A stretch of DNA of 64,000 bases from Camellia lanceoleosa. Taxonomy: Eukaryota > Streptophyta > Magnoliopsida > Ericales > Theaceae. A model generated the notes under the pieces. That model had not been told where the DNA came from. It was given only the letters and a program-made list of their open reading frames with translations, and made no database searches. Each line of letters begins with the position of its first letter. Positions within the stretch are counted from its first letter, which is position 1. The position numbers were made by a program, and so were the translations under genes. Below, piece after piece: positions 43,029 through 55,108 of the stretch. The stretch covers positions 130,065,679 to 130,129,678 of the forward strand of contig CM045762.1 of NCBI GenBank assembly GCA_025200525.1. The letters are read 5' to 3'.

Positions 43029-46000
43029 ATGCATATTTTGTCCTGGAATATTAGAGGTTTGGGAAGGGAGGTCAAAAAGAGGAAAATTAGGAAAGTTCTT
43101 AAAGATGAGAAGGTAGACATGGTGTTTTTTGAAGAAACAAAAAGAGAAGTCATCAATTCTTATATGGTGAGATCCATTTGGCCTTTTGATAGCTTTGACT
43201 TTCTGGAAGTAGGTACGATTGGCTCTACTGGTGGTCTTTTGTGTATTTGGAATCCTAGAGTCTTTTTGCTTCAGGATAGTTGTTGTTCCAGGAATTTTAT
43301 TGTGGTAGCTGGTAAAGTTAAATCCGATTTTGATGATGTTCTAGTCAATCTTTATGCTTCTAATGAAGTTGTCAAGAGAAGAGAATTATGGGATTTGATT
43401 GTTAGGATCAAACCTTTGTTTCCCAAGCCCTGGTGCATTGGGGGTGATTTTAATGAGATTAGGTGTATTAGTGAAAGAATAGGTTGCTCCAGGAGAAGTG
43501 TAGGTATGCACAATTTTAATGAGTTCATTGATAATCTTGAGGGGGTGGAGCTGCCAATGTTAGGGAGAAAATTCATGTGGAGCAATTCTAGGGAAAATGG
43601 AATTTGGAGTCGCATTGATAGATTCATTTTTGATTCCGAGTGGCTTGCTCTTTTCAATCTTAAATGTTGGGGGTTACCTAGGACTGTATCTGATCATTGT
43701 CCTATTATTTTGAAGGAGGATAATAGGGATTGGGGTCCTAAACCCTTCCGATTTTTGAACTGTTGGGTTCTCCATTTTGACTTTTTGCCTATGGCTGAAA
43801 AGGTTTGGCTTGAAAAAGGGTTTGAAAGGTGGGCTAGTTATAAGTTGTTCAAAAAATTAGGTCGCTTAAACAAGCATCTTAAGGAGTGGAATGTAACTGT
43901 GTTTGGTAACCTTTCATCCCAGCTAAGACTTGCTAAGGAGGAGTTCCATCAGCTAGACTTGCTAGCCGAGTCTAAAGAGTTATTGGTTGTTGAGAGATCC
44001 AGAAGAGCTGAGTTGAAGGAGTTAATTTGGAAATTAAGTAAGAGGGTTGAGTGGTTTTGGCTCCAAAAATCCAGACAAGATTGGGCTCTTAGTGGTGATA
44101 AGAACGCAAGGTTTTTCCATTTGATGGTTAAGTGCAGATAGAATATTAACCTCATTAACTCAATAATGGCTAATAGGGTGGTGGTTGATGATGCAGCAAC
44201 AATAAAAATAGAGGTCTGGAATCACTTCAAGAGTGCTTTTTTAGAATCTTGGAAGGTCAGGCCTAGAATAGGGGGTGTCTTTCAGACCTTAGCTAGTTCC
44301 CAAGCTTTTGTTCTTCAGAAGGAGTTCACAGAGGCTGAGGTATGGAATGCTTTGAAGGCCTGTGATGGGAATAAGGCCCTTGGGCCAGATGGTTTTAATC
44401 TTTTGGCTATAAGGAAGTGTTGGAATTTTATGAAAAGGGATATCATGTTATTTTTCGAAGAGTTTTTTGCTAATGGGAAGCTGGCCTCCGGTCTTATTTC
44501 TTCTTTTATTGCTCTTAATCCTAAGAGTGATAATCCAAGTAGCCTCAATGATTATAGACCTATTAGTCTTATTGGCTCCATGTACAAGATTCTAGCCAAA
44601 GTGCTTTCTAATAGGCTGAAGTTAGATATTCCTTCTATTATTAGCCCTACCCAGTTAGCTTTTTTTTGGGGGGGGGGGGGAGATTCATCCTTGATGGGGT
44701 GCTTGTAGCCAATGAAGTGTTGGATTGGTGGCAGAGTAAAAAGAAGAAAGGTGTGATTATTAAAATCGACTTTGAAAAAGCATATGATTGTGTAAATTGG
44801 AGCTTTTTGCTTAATATGATGGAGAGTTTTGAATTTGGCCACAAATGGAGGAGTTGGATTCAAAGTTGTGCTACTAATGCTAGAATTTCTGTCTTAGTCA
44901 ATGACAGCCCTACAAATGAGTTTATTGCTAAACGGGGTTTAAGACTAGGGGATCCTCTCTCCCCTTTTCTATTTAATCTGGTTGTGGAAGGCCTTAATAT
45001 TTTGATCTTGAGGGCTAGAGAGTTGGGACTCTTTAATGGGGCTGTTATTGGGAATGAATTGATTAAGGTTTCACACCTTCAATTTACGGATGACACCATC
45101 TTATTCTGTGAGGTCAATCAAGAGGAAATTCTTTGCATTAAGAGGTTGCTAAGGTGTTTTGAAGTTGTGTCTAGCCTCGAGATTAACTACAGCAAAAGTA
45201 TGGTTATTAGAGTTGGTGTAGAAGAGGTCAGTTTGGACCAGTATGCTGATATTCTCAATTGCTCCCAAGGTGTGCTTCCTATTTCTTTTTTGGGCCTCTC
45301 TCTGGGTGTTAGTCCTAGACTCAAATCAACACAGGCTCCTGTCGTTAGGAAGTTTAAAGTTAAGCTTGCCAGCTAGAAGAGAAGACACATGTCTTTTGGT
45401 GGAAGATTATCTTTGATCAAATCTGTGTTGAGCAATCTTCCCATCTATTATTTATCTTTGTTCAAGATACCTGAAGGAGTTGCTAAAGAACTTGATAGAA
45501 TTCAGGCTTCCTTTTTATGGGGGAGTTCTGATCTTAAGAAAAAGGTTTATATGGTTAAGTGGTCTGAAGTTACTAAAGAATTGAGAGATAGTGGTCTTGG
45601 TATTAGAAGGATTAGAGATGTGAATCTGTGCCTTCTGGCTAAATGGTGGTGGAGGTTTGGGTGTGTGGAGAAGGCTCTTTGGAAAGAAATTATCTACAGT
45701 AAATATAAGTATGATCCAAAATCTTGGTTGCCTTCAACTGATTCCCAGATCAGTGGTTCTAGAGTATGGACTAACATACTGTCAGTAGTTGTATCTAAGC
45801 CTATCTTCTTTGATTTTCTGCACTCTCATATTAGAATTGATTTAGGAGATGGGAATAGATGCTCTTTTTGGAATGACTCATGGACTAGTGCTAGTTGTTT
45901 AAAGTTGGCTTTCCCTAGACTGTTTATGCTCTCACAGGATAAAGAGGCCTCTGTCTTTGATATTTTGAGTAAAAGGTCTTCTTCTAATGGATGGGTGTTT

Positions 46001-46707
46001 AACTTCAGAAGAACACTCTATTCTTGGGAATTTGTAGATCTCTCTACTCTTATTCAATTGCTTAATTCTGGTCCAGTGTTAAGATCTGGTGTTGAGGATA
46101 AATTGGTGTGGACTTTTGGTGCCTCAGGGGTTTTCTCAGTAAAATTAGCTTATGAATAGATTTCCTGCAGTGACAAATCAAGTGTACTGGTGCCTAGTTT
46201 GCTTTGGAAGGGCATCTCTCCACCCAAAATGCAATTCATCTGTTGGTTGGGATGGAGAGGCAGACTTAAAACTCTATGTTTCTTCAGAATATTGGAGCTC
46301 TTGATCCTAGTGGTCCCTCTCTATGCTGCTTTTGTATTTCCTGTGCTGAAGATGTGAGTCATGTTCTACTTCATTGTCATTTTACTTGGTGTATCTGGTC
46401 TGACTTGGTAAAATGGTGGAGTTTGGTGTGGGTTGTGCCTGAAAATGTATCTCAGCTTTTGGATTGGAGTGGCTTTAAATTTAAGAAAATGCTCCAGAGT
46501 ATGTGGGATGCCTTGCCATATGTGGTTATGTGGTTTGTGTGGAAGGCTAGGAATGAGATTAGATTTGCTGGTTCAAGGGCTAACTGGTGTGAAATTTGTG
46601 AGTCCATCAAGTTACACATTGCCTTTTTGGTGAAGTATCACACTAAAGGGGTGGATTATTTAATCAATGATATGCTGTATAATTTGGAATCCATCAGGGG
46701 GCTTTGA
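43029..46707 (+). pseudogene. LINE B ORF2: endonuclease, reverse transcriptase, zf-RVT
   Basis: The start is placed at the ATG at 43029 (MHILSWNIRGLGRE). The endonuclease runs to about 43720 with FPKPWCIGGDFNEIRCISER and VSDHCPIIL. One stop at 44139 precedes the RT, which begins ECWNALKACDGNKALGPDGF-like. A G tract at 44669-44680 shifts the frame, after which KIDFEKAYDCVNW, RGLRLGDPLSPFLFNLVVEG and FTDD follow; the usual active site is FADD. Further damage is a stop at 45374, a stop at 46157 and a shift near 46270. The zf-RVT region (LCCFCISCAEDVSHVLLHCH) and C-terminal block are at 46276-46707. Confidence 0.92.
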
Positions 46708-47205
46708 ATTGGGTTTGCTGTTGTATATCTTTTGATTCAGGTATAGTGGTTTGGTTATGTCTGCTGCTGGTGTGTTGCTTTGCTGGTGGGTGCTGGTGTT
46801 GATGTGTTGTGTTGCTGCTGTTGCTGCTGTGTTGGTATGTTGGGGTGTGTTGGGGTGATCATTTGTGTGTCCATTAGTTGGATATTGCTTCCTTGGTGTA
46901 GTTCCATTCTCAGGGGTGGCTTTTCAATCATTGTTCTGTCTGCTGCTGGCATATTGCTGCTGTAGAGTTGCTCTGTGCTGCTCTGTTGCTGCTGTTGTGT
47001 TGTTCTGTTGATGAGTGCTTCTGTGATTCTTTGTCTTGGTTATTCTTTTTGTTGGTTGAACTCTTATCAACTAGCTCCTGGCATGTGTTAGCACATGTTT
47101 GGGTGGCTTTCTTGTGCCATCCTAGTTTTTATCTTTATTGATGTAAAATGTAAGGTTTTCTTATTGGTTCTTATTCAATAAAGTTTATTTTTGCTGATAA
47201 AAGAA

Positions 47206-47526
47206 AAATAGTCTTAATTAATTTTCATTTAATACATTTAGTTTTAAGTGTTAAATTAGGTTATGAAACTCCACCTTAGTCACCCCTCCCCTCCCCCCCC
47301 CCTCCCAAAAAAAAAAGAAAGAAAGGCACCACTTAAAAACGATTAGTTCTATAAATACTATTATCTTCATGGGCATATCAAAAGCTCCACTGTAGCTCAA
47401 CTATCAACTCGGTTTATGAGAATATTCCAGCTTCGAATCCTGGCAGCGGAAAATATTTTTGTGTTGTGTTCGATAACATTATAGCCATAACTTTCATTTT
47501 ATATTTTTGAAAAACTGAACTCCTAA
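47206..47526 (+). repeat. Dispersed repeat X, middle part
   Basis: Between the LINE B duplication and the Ty3 element B duplication (CCTAA at 47522-47526). It matches 498-802 and 17728-18068. It includes a C-rich tract (47281-47307) and the tRNA-like segment. Confidence 0.85.
47386..47450 (+). pseudogene. tRNA-like sequence, degenerate
   Basis: Acceptor halves TCCACTG and CAGCGGA pair with one mismatch. GCTCAA follows, and the T-arm loop is TTCGAAT with one stem change (CCAGC/CCTGG). Third copy of the same relic. Confidence 0.55.
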
Positions 47527-49633
47527 TGTAACGCTCTCAAAAATAAACCCATAAATCATACATTCCTGACATGCTTAGATATAAAAGAATAAAACATATT
47601 TACATATCATCAGAGTATTCATTACAAAATATACTACATGTTGACAACAAAAGTAAATGTCCTATAGACTTACAACTTTCCAAGTCAACACTTGGTTACA
47701 AAAGAGAGTACTAACTCTATACAAAATAAGCCCTTGGCTTGATATACATGTAATACAACAAAATAACAAAAGAGTCCAACAGCCTCAAGCCTCCCAAGCT
47801 ACGTCCTTGGAGGTGGCATACTACCTGTACCTGAAAATGATGTCCCATATAGGGTGAGCCAATGCCCAGTAGAGATTTGCTAAACATAATATGAGCAATA
47901 ACTAAAATATTAGCATTTGACAGATGTTTAACTCCTATGAATCAATTTATAACCCATTTCGATTACATGACAAATGTGTTCATGTTTCATTCCGTTTTCC
48001 ATTTCTTATCCAATTTTTCAATTCATAAACCTGGCTCAGAACCTGGCCATATACTTTAAATGAGATCACATCTCTTATCAACAGTACTTCCATTACAATT
48101 GAGATAACAACTCAAATTAAACACTTCACACTTAACCAAAGACACACATAATTGCTGTATCAGTCTCAAACCAAACACTTCCATACTTCATGTATGATAT
48201 ACAAATTAGCTATATCAATACTTCAATAGATACACAAAATTGCTATATCAATGGAGTTCATCCCCTATCTCCTCCGAAACAATATTCGGTTTAGGAGTCC
48301 ATCCCCTATCTTCCCCTAAACCGTGGAGTACATCCCCTATCTCCTCCAACACAACACAATGTATATAGACACATATCATATACATAATCAAATCAATACA
48401 TAAAATTCATGTATTATATCAACCGCCATATTAGATGGCACACTCAATTTGATTAGTTTTAGTTTGCCTAATCGTCATGCATTGTCTACAACAATCAAGA
48501 CTACCCTCCACCAGTAGCCCAAAGCAATTATTTCTAAACAGATAAAAAAAATTACGTCAACAGATAATTTATCAAAAGTTCTCAAAAGTGAGTGATTAAT
48601 AAATCCAACTCCACCATTCCATTTCACAATGAGCCAATTTCATTATTTCTAGCTTAATTTCATATCTTCATAACATTTGTCATTAATTATACTAATGACC
48701 CAAATATACCCAAACGTGGCATTTTCCCCATTTTTTCCAATATTGACCCAAATGCTCAAATATTAATGAAAACATCAATAATCTCCTTTTTAAGACCCAA
48801 TATATATATATATACATATATAGGCCAAAAGGACAAAAACCCTCCTTTTCAAAATAACACATTTCAAACCCTAACTCCCCAAATCAATCATCTATACAAA
48901 TAGCTCAATATTTATGTTTAAACACATAAGAATGAGTAGGAATCCCTACCTCAAGAGATGAACCCAAGGAAAAAGATGAAGAAAAACGAAGTTGCTCCAA
49001 ACTCCAAGATTTTCGGATCAAAATATAGCCCTCGACAATCCCCACAGCTTTTACAAAGGCCCAAGATGAGGAAACCACTCCTACTAGATCAATCCCTAGA
49101 GAGAAGGTAAGGTTTTAGAGAGAGAGAGGCTCTCCAATGGAGGTTTTGAAAAAGTAAGAGAGAGAAAGGAAATCAAAAAGTGATCCAAAAAGTGAAATCT
49201 CGAACTGATATAAAAATTGCCCCGCTCGAGCATGGAAACCCCCGCTCGAGCGTAGATTACGCACTTCCAGAAGTTTTGCAGACATGGTCCACGCTCGAGC
49301 GTTAAACCCCTCGCTCGAGCGGAGGAACAAAAACAAAGGGTCACGCTCGAGCGTCAAAACTCCCGCTCGAGCGTCTGAAAACCTGCAGACAAAAGTACTA
49401 GGAGATGGAAAATCGCGCTCGAGCGTCAAAATGCCCGCTCGAGCGTGAAGGCCAAAACCTGGGCATCAACTCTAGGTTTCAAAACACAACCAACCTGTTT
49501 CAAATCTGCCCAACACAACCCAAGACTCAAATACAAGGCGTAAGGGAAGAAAATGTGAATTAGACAACAACACAACCACGGAACCAAGTCCGGAACACAA
49601 TATACAAAGGAAAGGAAAATCGGGATCGCTATA
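47527..49633 (-). repeat. 3' LTR of Ty3 element B
   Basis: 2107 bp, starting TGTAACGCTCTC and ending GCTATA in window orientation. The site of Helitron insertion in the other LTR is intact here: ACACATATCATATAC near 48370. Confidence 0.93.
49221..49446. repeat. GCTCGAGC palindrome array, eight copies
   Basis: Eight copies of the GCTCGAGC core, mostly as CGCTCGAGCGT, arranged in pairs. They are much less mutated than in element A's LTR. The partner LTR of the same element carries about twelve (61491-61812). Confidence 0.88.
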
Positions 49634-49648
49634 ACCTTCTCCCCTTAA
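49634..49648 (-). other. Polypurine tract of Ty3 element B
   Basis: AAGGGGAGAAGGT in element sense, next to the 3' LTR. Confidence 0.82.
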
Positions 49649-50054
49649 AGAATTTCGTCCCCGAAATTAAGTACAAGTTTTCAAAAACAAGTCTTTCTCA
49701 ATTCTCAACAATATTACGATTCATTTCCCAACAACTTGACCCATTACCGGTCATTCCATCTCTATTCAAGAGGCATTTCACAATATATACACAATATGCA
49801 TTATTAGCATGCTTTCCTTTGAAATCTACCAATTTCAATACATTTTCACAATTCCATATCATATTCAATGTTCATGATATATTTTCATTTCTACAATACA
49901 TTCAACATATGCAATGTTACATTAAACTTCCATTTCAAGGCAAGTTCCAAAATACTTCCATAAATCCAAAACATATACGATGTTTTACAACTCAAGACAT
50001 ATTTAATGCTCTTAAAGTTCATTAATATTACAAAATCCCAATACATGGTTAAGT

Positions 50055-50583
50055 AATTACAACCAAGTCCGAATATTTCTCACGGACATCCACCTCACGT
50101 TCCCAAGTGGCTTCTTCCACTCCGTGATGTTTCCACAAAACCTTTACTAAGGGAATGATCTTGCCTCACAAGACTTGCTCCCGCCTATCCAAGACCCGAA
50201 CTGGTCTCTCCTCATACGAGGCATCCTCATCTACCTTTAAGTCGGTCCAATCCAACACGTGCGATGGATCCGGCTCGTACTTCCAAAGCATACTAACATG
50301 AAACACGTCATGTACCCCAGATAACTACGGCGGCAAGGCCAAAAAGATACGCAACGTCTCCAATCCTCTCAAGGATCTCACAGGGACCGATAAACTGAGG
50401 GGACAACTTTCCACTCTTCCCGAACCTCATCAAACCTCGTCTAGGTGATATTTTCAGAAAAATGTGATCACCCGTCTCAAATGCCAAAGGCCTCCTACGG
50501 TCGGCGTAACTCTTTTGTCGACTTTGGGCTGTAACAAGCCTCCTACGGATAAGCTCAACCTTTTCCGTCGTTTCCCTTACCAA
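50055..50583 (-). pseudogene. Integrase C-terminus and chromodomain (element B)
   Basis: The frame at 50583-50308 reads KSYADRRRPLAFETGDHIFL and MRFGKSGKLSPQFIGPCEIL. After a break, 50230-50055 encodes EDASYEERPVRVLDRREQVL, a stop, then KVLWKHHGVEEATWEREVDV and a terminal stop: the CR-type chromodomain signature found at the end of Tekay-group polyproteins. This is the clearest basis for calling the lineage. Confidence 0.9.
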
Positions 50584-51420
50584 CTACGGGCCTAACAAAG
50601 GTGCATCACCCACCTCGGCCCAACAAACTGGAGACCTACACGGTCGGCCATACAAGGCCTCAAATGGTGCCATACCGATGCTCGACTGAAAACTGTTATT
50701 GTAGGCAAACTCCACCAAGGGCAAGTGCCTCTCCCATGACCCACCAAAGTCAATAACACAACCTCGAAGCATATCCTCAAGGATCTGAATAGTACGCTCG
50801 GACTGCCCGTCAGTCTGAGGGTGATAAGCCGTACTAAAGGTCAACTTAGTGCCCAAGGCACTTTGCAAACTCTACCACAACCTAGCAGTAAAACGAGGGT
50901 CTTTATCTGAGACAATCGACACTGTGCAATCTCACTATGTCCCGAATATACAAATCGGCAAGATAGTCTACCGAATCTCTCATGCGCATAGGGAAGAAGT
51001 GCGCCGACTTAGTCAACCGGTCTACAACCACCCAAATAGCATCACTACCCCGCTGAGTCCTCGAAAGACCTACAACAAAGTCCATAGTGACATGCTCCCA
51101 CTTCCATTCTGCAATAGGCAAGGGTTATAACAAACCCGCTGGCCTCTGATGCTCGGCCTTCACTTGCTGACAAGTAAGGGACTTTGATACAAAAACAGCC
51201 ACATCTCTCTTCATACCCCGCCGCCAAAACTGGCGACCCAAATCACGATACATCTTGGTGCCCCACGGATGCACTGGAAGGCATGAATGGTGAAACTCTC
51301 GGAGTACCTCCTCTCGGCAAGACTCCAGTACAAACAAGCGGTCTCGGTATCTCACACTCAGGTCGGGATACACAGACAAACCCTTCTCAGCCTTCCCACT
51401 GGAGATCTTCTCTCAAAGGG
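50584..51420 (-). pseudogene. Integrase (element B)
   Basis: The zinc-binding part (51379-51125) has EFHHSCLPVHPWGTKMYRDL and LTCQQVKAEHQ. One expected Cys is replaced by Ser (SLTC, whereas element A has CLTC). The core (51121-50903) has WEHVTMDFVVGL and VDRLTKSAHFFPMR. The last part (50868-50584) has [20 protein letters not shown] and [20 protein letters not shown]. Single stops separate the three. Confidence 0.93.
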
Positions 51421-51559
51421 ATTCTACCTCAAGGTCACCTCTCTGTGCCTCTAACACTCGGTTCACAAGTGTAGGCTGTGCAACAACAGAAAACAAGGCC
51501 GCAGCCTCAACGAACTCGCCCATAAGCAAATCAAACTCTCCAAGTGCACCCAACATCTC

Positions 51560-52228
51560 CTACTCTCGGATGGCTATACAAGCTACATCGCTAATGGACT
51601 TCCTACTAAGGGCATCGGCCACAACATTGGCCTTTCCCGGGTGATAGTGTAACTTGAAGTCATAGTCCTCAATGAACTCCATCCACCTTCTCTGCCTCAA
51701 ATTCAAGTCCCTCTGTGTAAACAGATAGTTCAAACTCTTATGGTCCGAGAACACCTCGAACCTCTCACCATAAATGCAGTGCCTCCAAATCTTTAGGGCA
51801 AAGATCACTGCTGCTAACTCTAGGTCATGTGTAGGGTAATGCCTCTCGTGTATTTTCAACTAACGTGAGCCATAGGCTACCACTTTCCCCTCTTGCATCA
51901 ACACACAACCCAAACCCTCTCGTAAGGCATCATAATAAACTGCATAATCCAACCCTCTCTCCGGGATAATCAAAACCGGAGCAGTGGTCAATCTAACCTT
52001 AAACTCTTGGAACGACTTTTCACAAGTCTCACTCCATACAAATTTGACCCCTTTCCGCGTCAATCTAGTCAACGGTGAAGCCAGCCTGGAGAAGTCTTTC
52101 ACAAATCGGCGGTAATACCCTGTTAATCCCAGAAAACTGTGGATCTCAAAAACACTCTTAGGTTGTGCCCAATCCTGCACTGCCTCAATCTTGGATGTAT
52201 CAACAGACACCCCTTCCCTGGAAACCAC
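51560..52228 (-). pseudogene. RNase H and RT connection (element B)
   Basis: [20 protein letters not shown] and [20 protein letters not shown], then a stop after VVAYGSR, then [20 protein letters not shown] and [15 protein letters not shown]. The first RNase H Asp region reads YDALREG, where DAS is usual. The stop is shared with element A. Confidence 0.93.
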
Positions 52229-52255
52229 ATGGCCTAAGAATTTAACCTCCCTTAG

Positions 52256-52990
52256 CTAGAACTCACACTTCCCAAACTTGGCATACAGCCTATGGGTTCT
52301 AAGCAACTCAAGCACCACTCTCAAGTGTTCTTCGTGCTCCTCCTCCGAAGGTGAATAAATCAGAATGTCGTCCACGAAAACGACCACAAAGCGATCTAAG
52401 AATTCCCGGAATATCCGATTCATCAAATCCATAAACACTGCCGGTGCATTGGTGAGACCAAATGGCATCACCAGAAACTCGTAATGGCCATACCGCGTAC
52501 GGAATGCCATCTTCGGGATATCCTCCTCCCTGACCCTCAACTGGTGGTAACCCGATCTCAAGTCTATCTTAGAGAAACAATGGGAATCCTTCAACTGGTC
52601 AAACAAATCATCTATACGGGGCATAAGGTGCTTATTCTGAATCGTAGCCCGATTCAATTTCCAATAATTGATACAAAGTCTCAAGGCACCATCTTTCTTT
52701 TTAGCAAAGAGGGCTGGTGCTCCCCACGGCGAAACACTAGGGCGAACAAAACCCTTATCTCGCAACTCCTGGAGTTGAATCTTCAACTCGCTCAACTCGG
52801 TTGGGGCAAAACGGTAAGGTGCCATAGAAATCAGCGTTGTGCCGGGCACTAAATTAATGGAGAACTCTATCTCTCGATGAGGTGGCAAACTGACAAGATC
52901 CTCGGGAAAAACATCTGAATACTCACAAACCACTCTTAGCAACTCAACCCCGGTCTCATCACACTCACTATAAGGCTAGCGAGAAGACCA
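52256..52990 (-). pseudogene. Reverse transcriptase (element B)
   Basis: A 228-residue uninterrupted frame at 52942-52256 with [58 protein letters not shown] and the active site [12 protein letters not shown]. The core is intact, but stops on both sides prevent a polyprotein. Confidence 0.95.
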
Positions 52991-52999
52991 CTAAGCTCA

Positions 53000-53530
53000 C
53001 TCCGCTCTCGCGGACCATACACCGGTGGCAACACACTACCAACCCGATCCCCCAGAAAATGGAAACAGTCCCTGCTCAAGGTATATATTGTGACCCTCTG
53101 GCGGTAATAATCAATAATGGCCTAGTATGATGATAGCCAGTCCATACCCAAAATAACATCGAAACCCGACATGGGAATGACTACAAAAGGAAACGGAAGC
53201 CGACGGTCTGCGACCTCTATATCATAACCTCTACATCCCTATTTCAAAATCAACTCACCCCCAACAGGTGATACAACACAAATAGGAGATGCTAACTGTG
53301 CCAACTCCAAACCCAAAACAGATGTAAATGCAGCAGATATAAAAGAATGGGATGCACTCGTATCAATCAACACATTGGCAACCGAGTTGCAAAACAAAAA
53401 GGTATCTCTCACAACTAACGGAGCCGGTACAAGATCCTGCGCGGTAACAGCATACACGCACCCTATAGGCCCCTGATCTACCTGCTTACCTCTAGGAGCA
53501 AAAGAATGCTGCACAGACTGGGACAACGAA
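53000..53530 (-). pseudogene. Aspartic protease region (element B)
   Basis: The frame at 53526-53239 contains NVLIDTSASHSFISAAFTSV, the Ty3 protease active-site context with DTSA where DTGA or DSGA is usual. The frame breaks before it reaches RT. Confidence 0.85.
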
Positions 53531-53599
53531 GCTCCCTGATTAGCCCTCGAGGCTTGAACTGACTATGCTGGCTGAAAACTCTACGTCTGCCTAGAACCA

Positions 53600-54707
53600 G
53601 ACGCCCTTGAAATGGCACTCAATTGCGGGCAGTACCTCTTCAGGTGCCCCGCCTGACCACACTGATAGCAAGGCAGTGGCTAACCTCTGCCCTGACTCTG
53701 GCCCTGAGGTCGAGCCGAAGATGAAGCTGCTCTGTGCCCTCCGTCCTTCTACGGGCAAGCTGGAGACTTGTGGCCCAGCTGACCGCACTTGTAACAGGTC
53801 ACGTCTCCTTGACTGCCTCTCCCAGAACCTGCACTCGACACTAGAAAGGTCGATCTAGCAAAACCACCCTGAGACTGCTGAGGGTTAGAACCCCTTTGTC
53901 TCCTGCCATCACCCTGGCCATCCTGACTCCTTTTGGAGCCCCTCTGCCTCTCCTCCTCCTCCTGCATCATACTTTCCATATGGGCCGCAGCATCTACAAG
54001 GCACCTATAGTCTCGGGTCATAAAACCTCGAACTCTCATCTTCAGGCCATGCCTCAGCTTCCTCTCGAACTCAAGGCAACGGCATTCCTCAGACGCCACA
54101 AGTTCAGGTGCGAATCTAGATAGACTGGTAAATGCGGCCTCAAACTCGGCCACTAACAAACTTAGCTGCTTGAGCTGGCAAAACTGGTCTCTCAACTTTT
54201 CCCTGACAGCTGGAGATAAATATTCTCCTGGAAAGCACCCACAAAAGCCTCTCACATGCCACCAATACGACCCCTCATAAACTTCCACCACTGATCCGCA
54301 TCCCCCTTTAGCTGGAAAGATGCCAAGGTCACCTTCAATGCTCTGTCTTCGATGCCAAGCATCTCAAACGTTTTAGTCATCTGCTCCAACCATTCATCTG
54401 CCTTAAGTGGCTCCTTAGGATCCCCAACAAACTCATCCGGGTTAGACCGGAAGAACTCCCTCTTCAGAAAAGAAGGCCTTGCGTCAACAACCTAGGCCTG
54501 GGCTTGATTCTCATCTCTGAGAATGCCCAAGGACTCCCTCAATGCTCCTGCCATCTCGCGGGCTAAGGCGCCCATAGCCTGCTGACCTATTGGCTCGGCC
54601 ACATTGTCCTAGCCAAGCTCCTCCTGCTGCACTGGAATCTCATCCGGTATAGGCATCTCCTGCCTCCTAGGCCTACCTCGCCTGCCACCATGTCCTCGTC
54701 CTGACAT
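53600..54707 (-). pseudogene. Gag with two zinc knuckles (element B)
   Basis: It starts at the ATG at 54707 (MSGRGHGGRRGRPRR). Stops appear near codons 35 and 72. It continues with SNPDEFVGDPKEPLKADEWL, the capsid block ending LRHGLKMRVRGFMTRDYRCL, a Gln/Glu-rich linker and the first knuckle CYKCGQLGHKSPAC. A second knuckle, CYQCGQAGHLKRYC, lies near 53640 in another frame segment. Knuckles bind the element RNA during packaging. Confidence 0.9.
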
Positions 54708-55096
54708 CCTAATAAAGGTAAAGAAGAACATTAGCACATTCATAAATGTGCCGAAGCTAAAACACTTGCGTCCTAATGCATGGACAACTGTAATTCACTC
54801 CACGTAAGCAGATAATCACATAAGCACTTACGAATTTCATTTCCGGATAATGATAGTCCTGAGGCGTTACTAGAGTTCCGGTTAGAAACAGCATTGATCA
54901 AGTGCTTTTCCAACAAGACTCACAGAAACCCAATGATCCAATCAACATCCTAGAAATTAAATCCCATACCCAAATAATCATATAAGCATGTTATCAAATA
55001 AACACATACTATCATACATAAGTCTCTAACAAGCGAGACAAACCCATTGTGATACTAATCACTTCCCACGTACCCAAAGTATTCAAACCCCAGTAC
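54708..55096 (-). other. Leader of Ty3 element B
   Basis: Untranslated sequence between the primer-binding site and the gag start. Matches 9786-10157 with scattered differences. No ORF. Confidence 0.7.
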
Positions 55097-55108
55097 GCTC
55101 TGATACCA
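55097..55108 (-). other. Primer-binding site of Ty3 element B
   Basis: TGGTATCAGAGC in element sense, complementary to the initiator tRNA-Met 3' end, three bases from the LTR. Confidence 0.93.

Larger units (their letters stand above)
40931..47205 (+). mobile_element. LINE B, full-length L1-type element
   Basis: About 6.3 kb on the plus strand, flanked by AAATAGTCTTAATTA at 40916-40930 and 47206-47220. ORF1 has an RRM; ORF2 has endonuclease, RT and zf-RVT. The 3' end has AATAAAG, TTTTTGCTGAT and an A-rich tail. Same family architecture as LINE A with clear sequence divergence. A truncated duplicate of its 3' end occupies 1-497. Confidence 0.95.

Noticed and set aside
46755..46965. Gln/Thr-rich and Cys-rich ORFs on opposite strands
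   Set aside because: They come from GCTGCT-type repeats in the LINE B 3' untranslated region.
49221..49446. Regularly spaced palindromes resembling a CRISPR array
   Set aside because: The unit is only about 11 bp, spacing is irregular and paired, and it lies inside a plant retrotransposon LTR. There is no cas gene and the context is eukaryotic.
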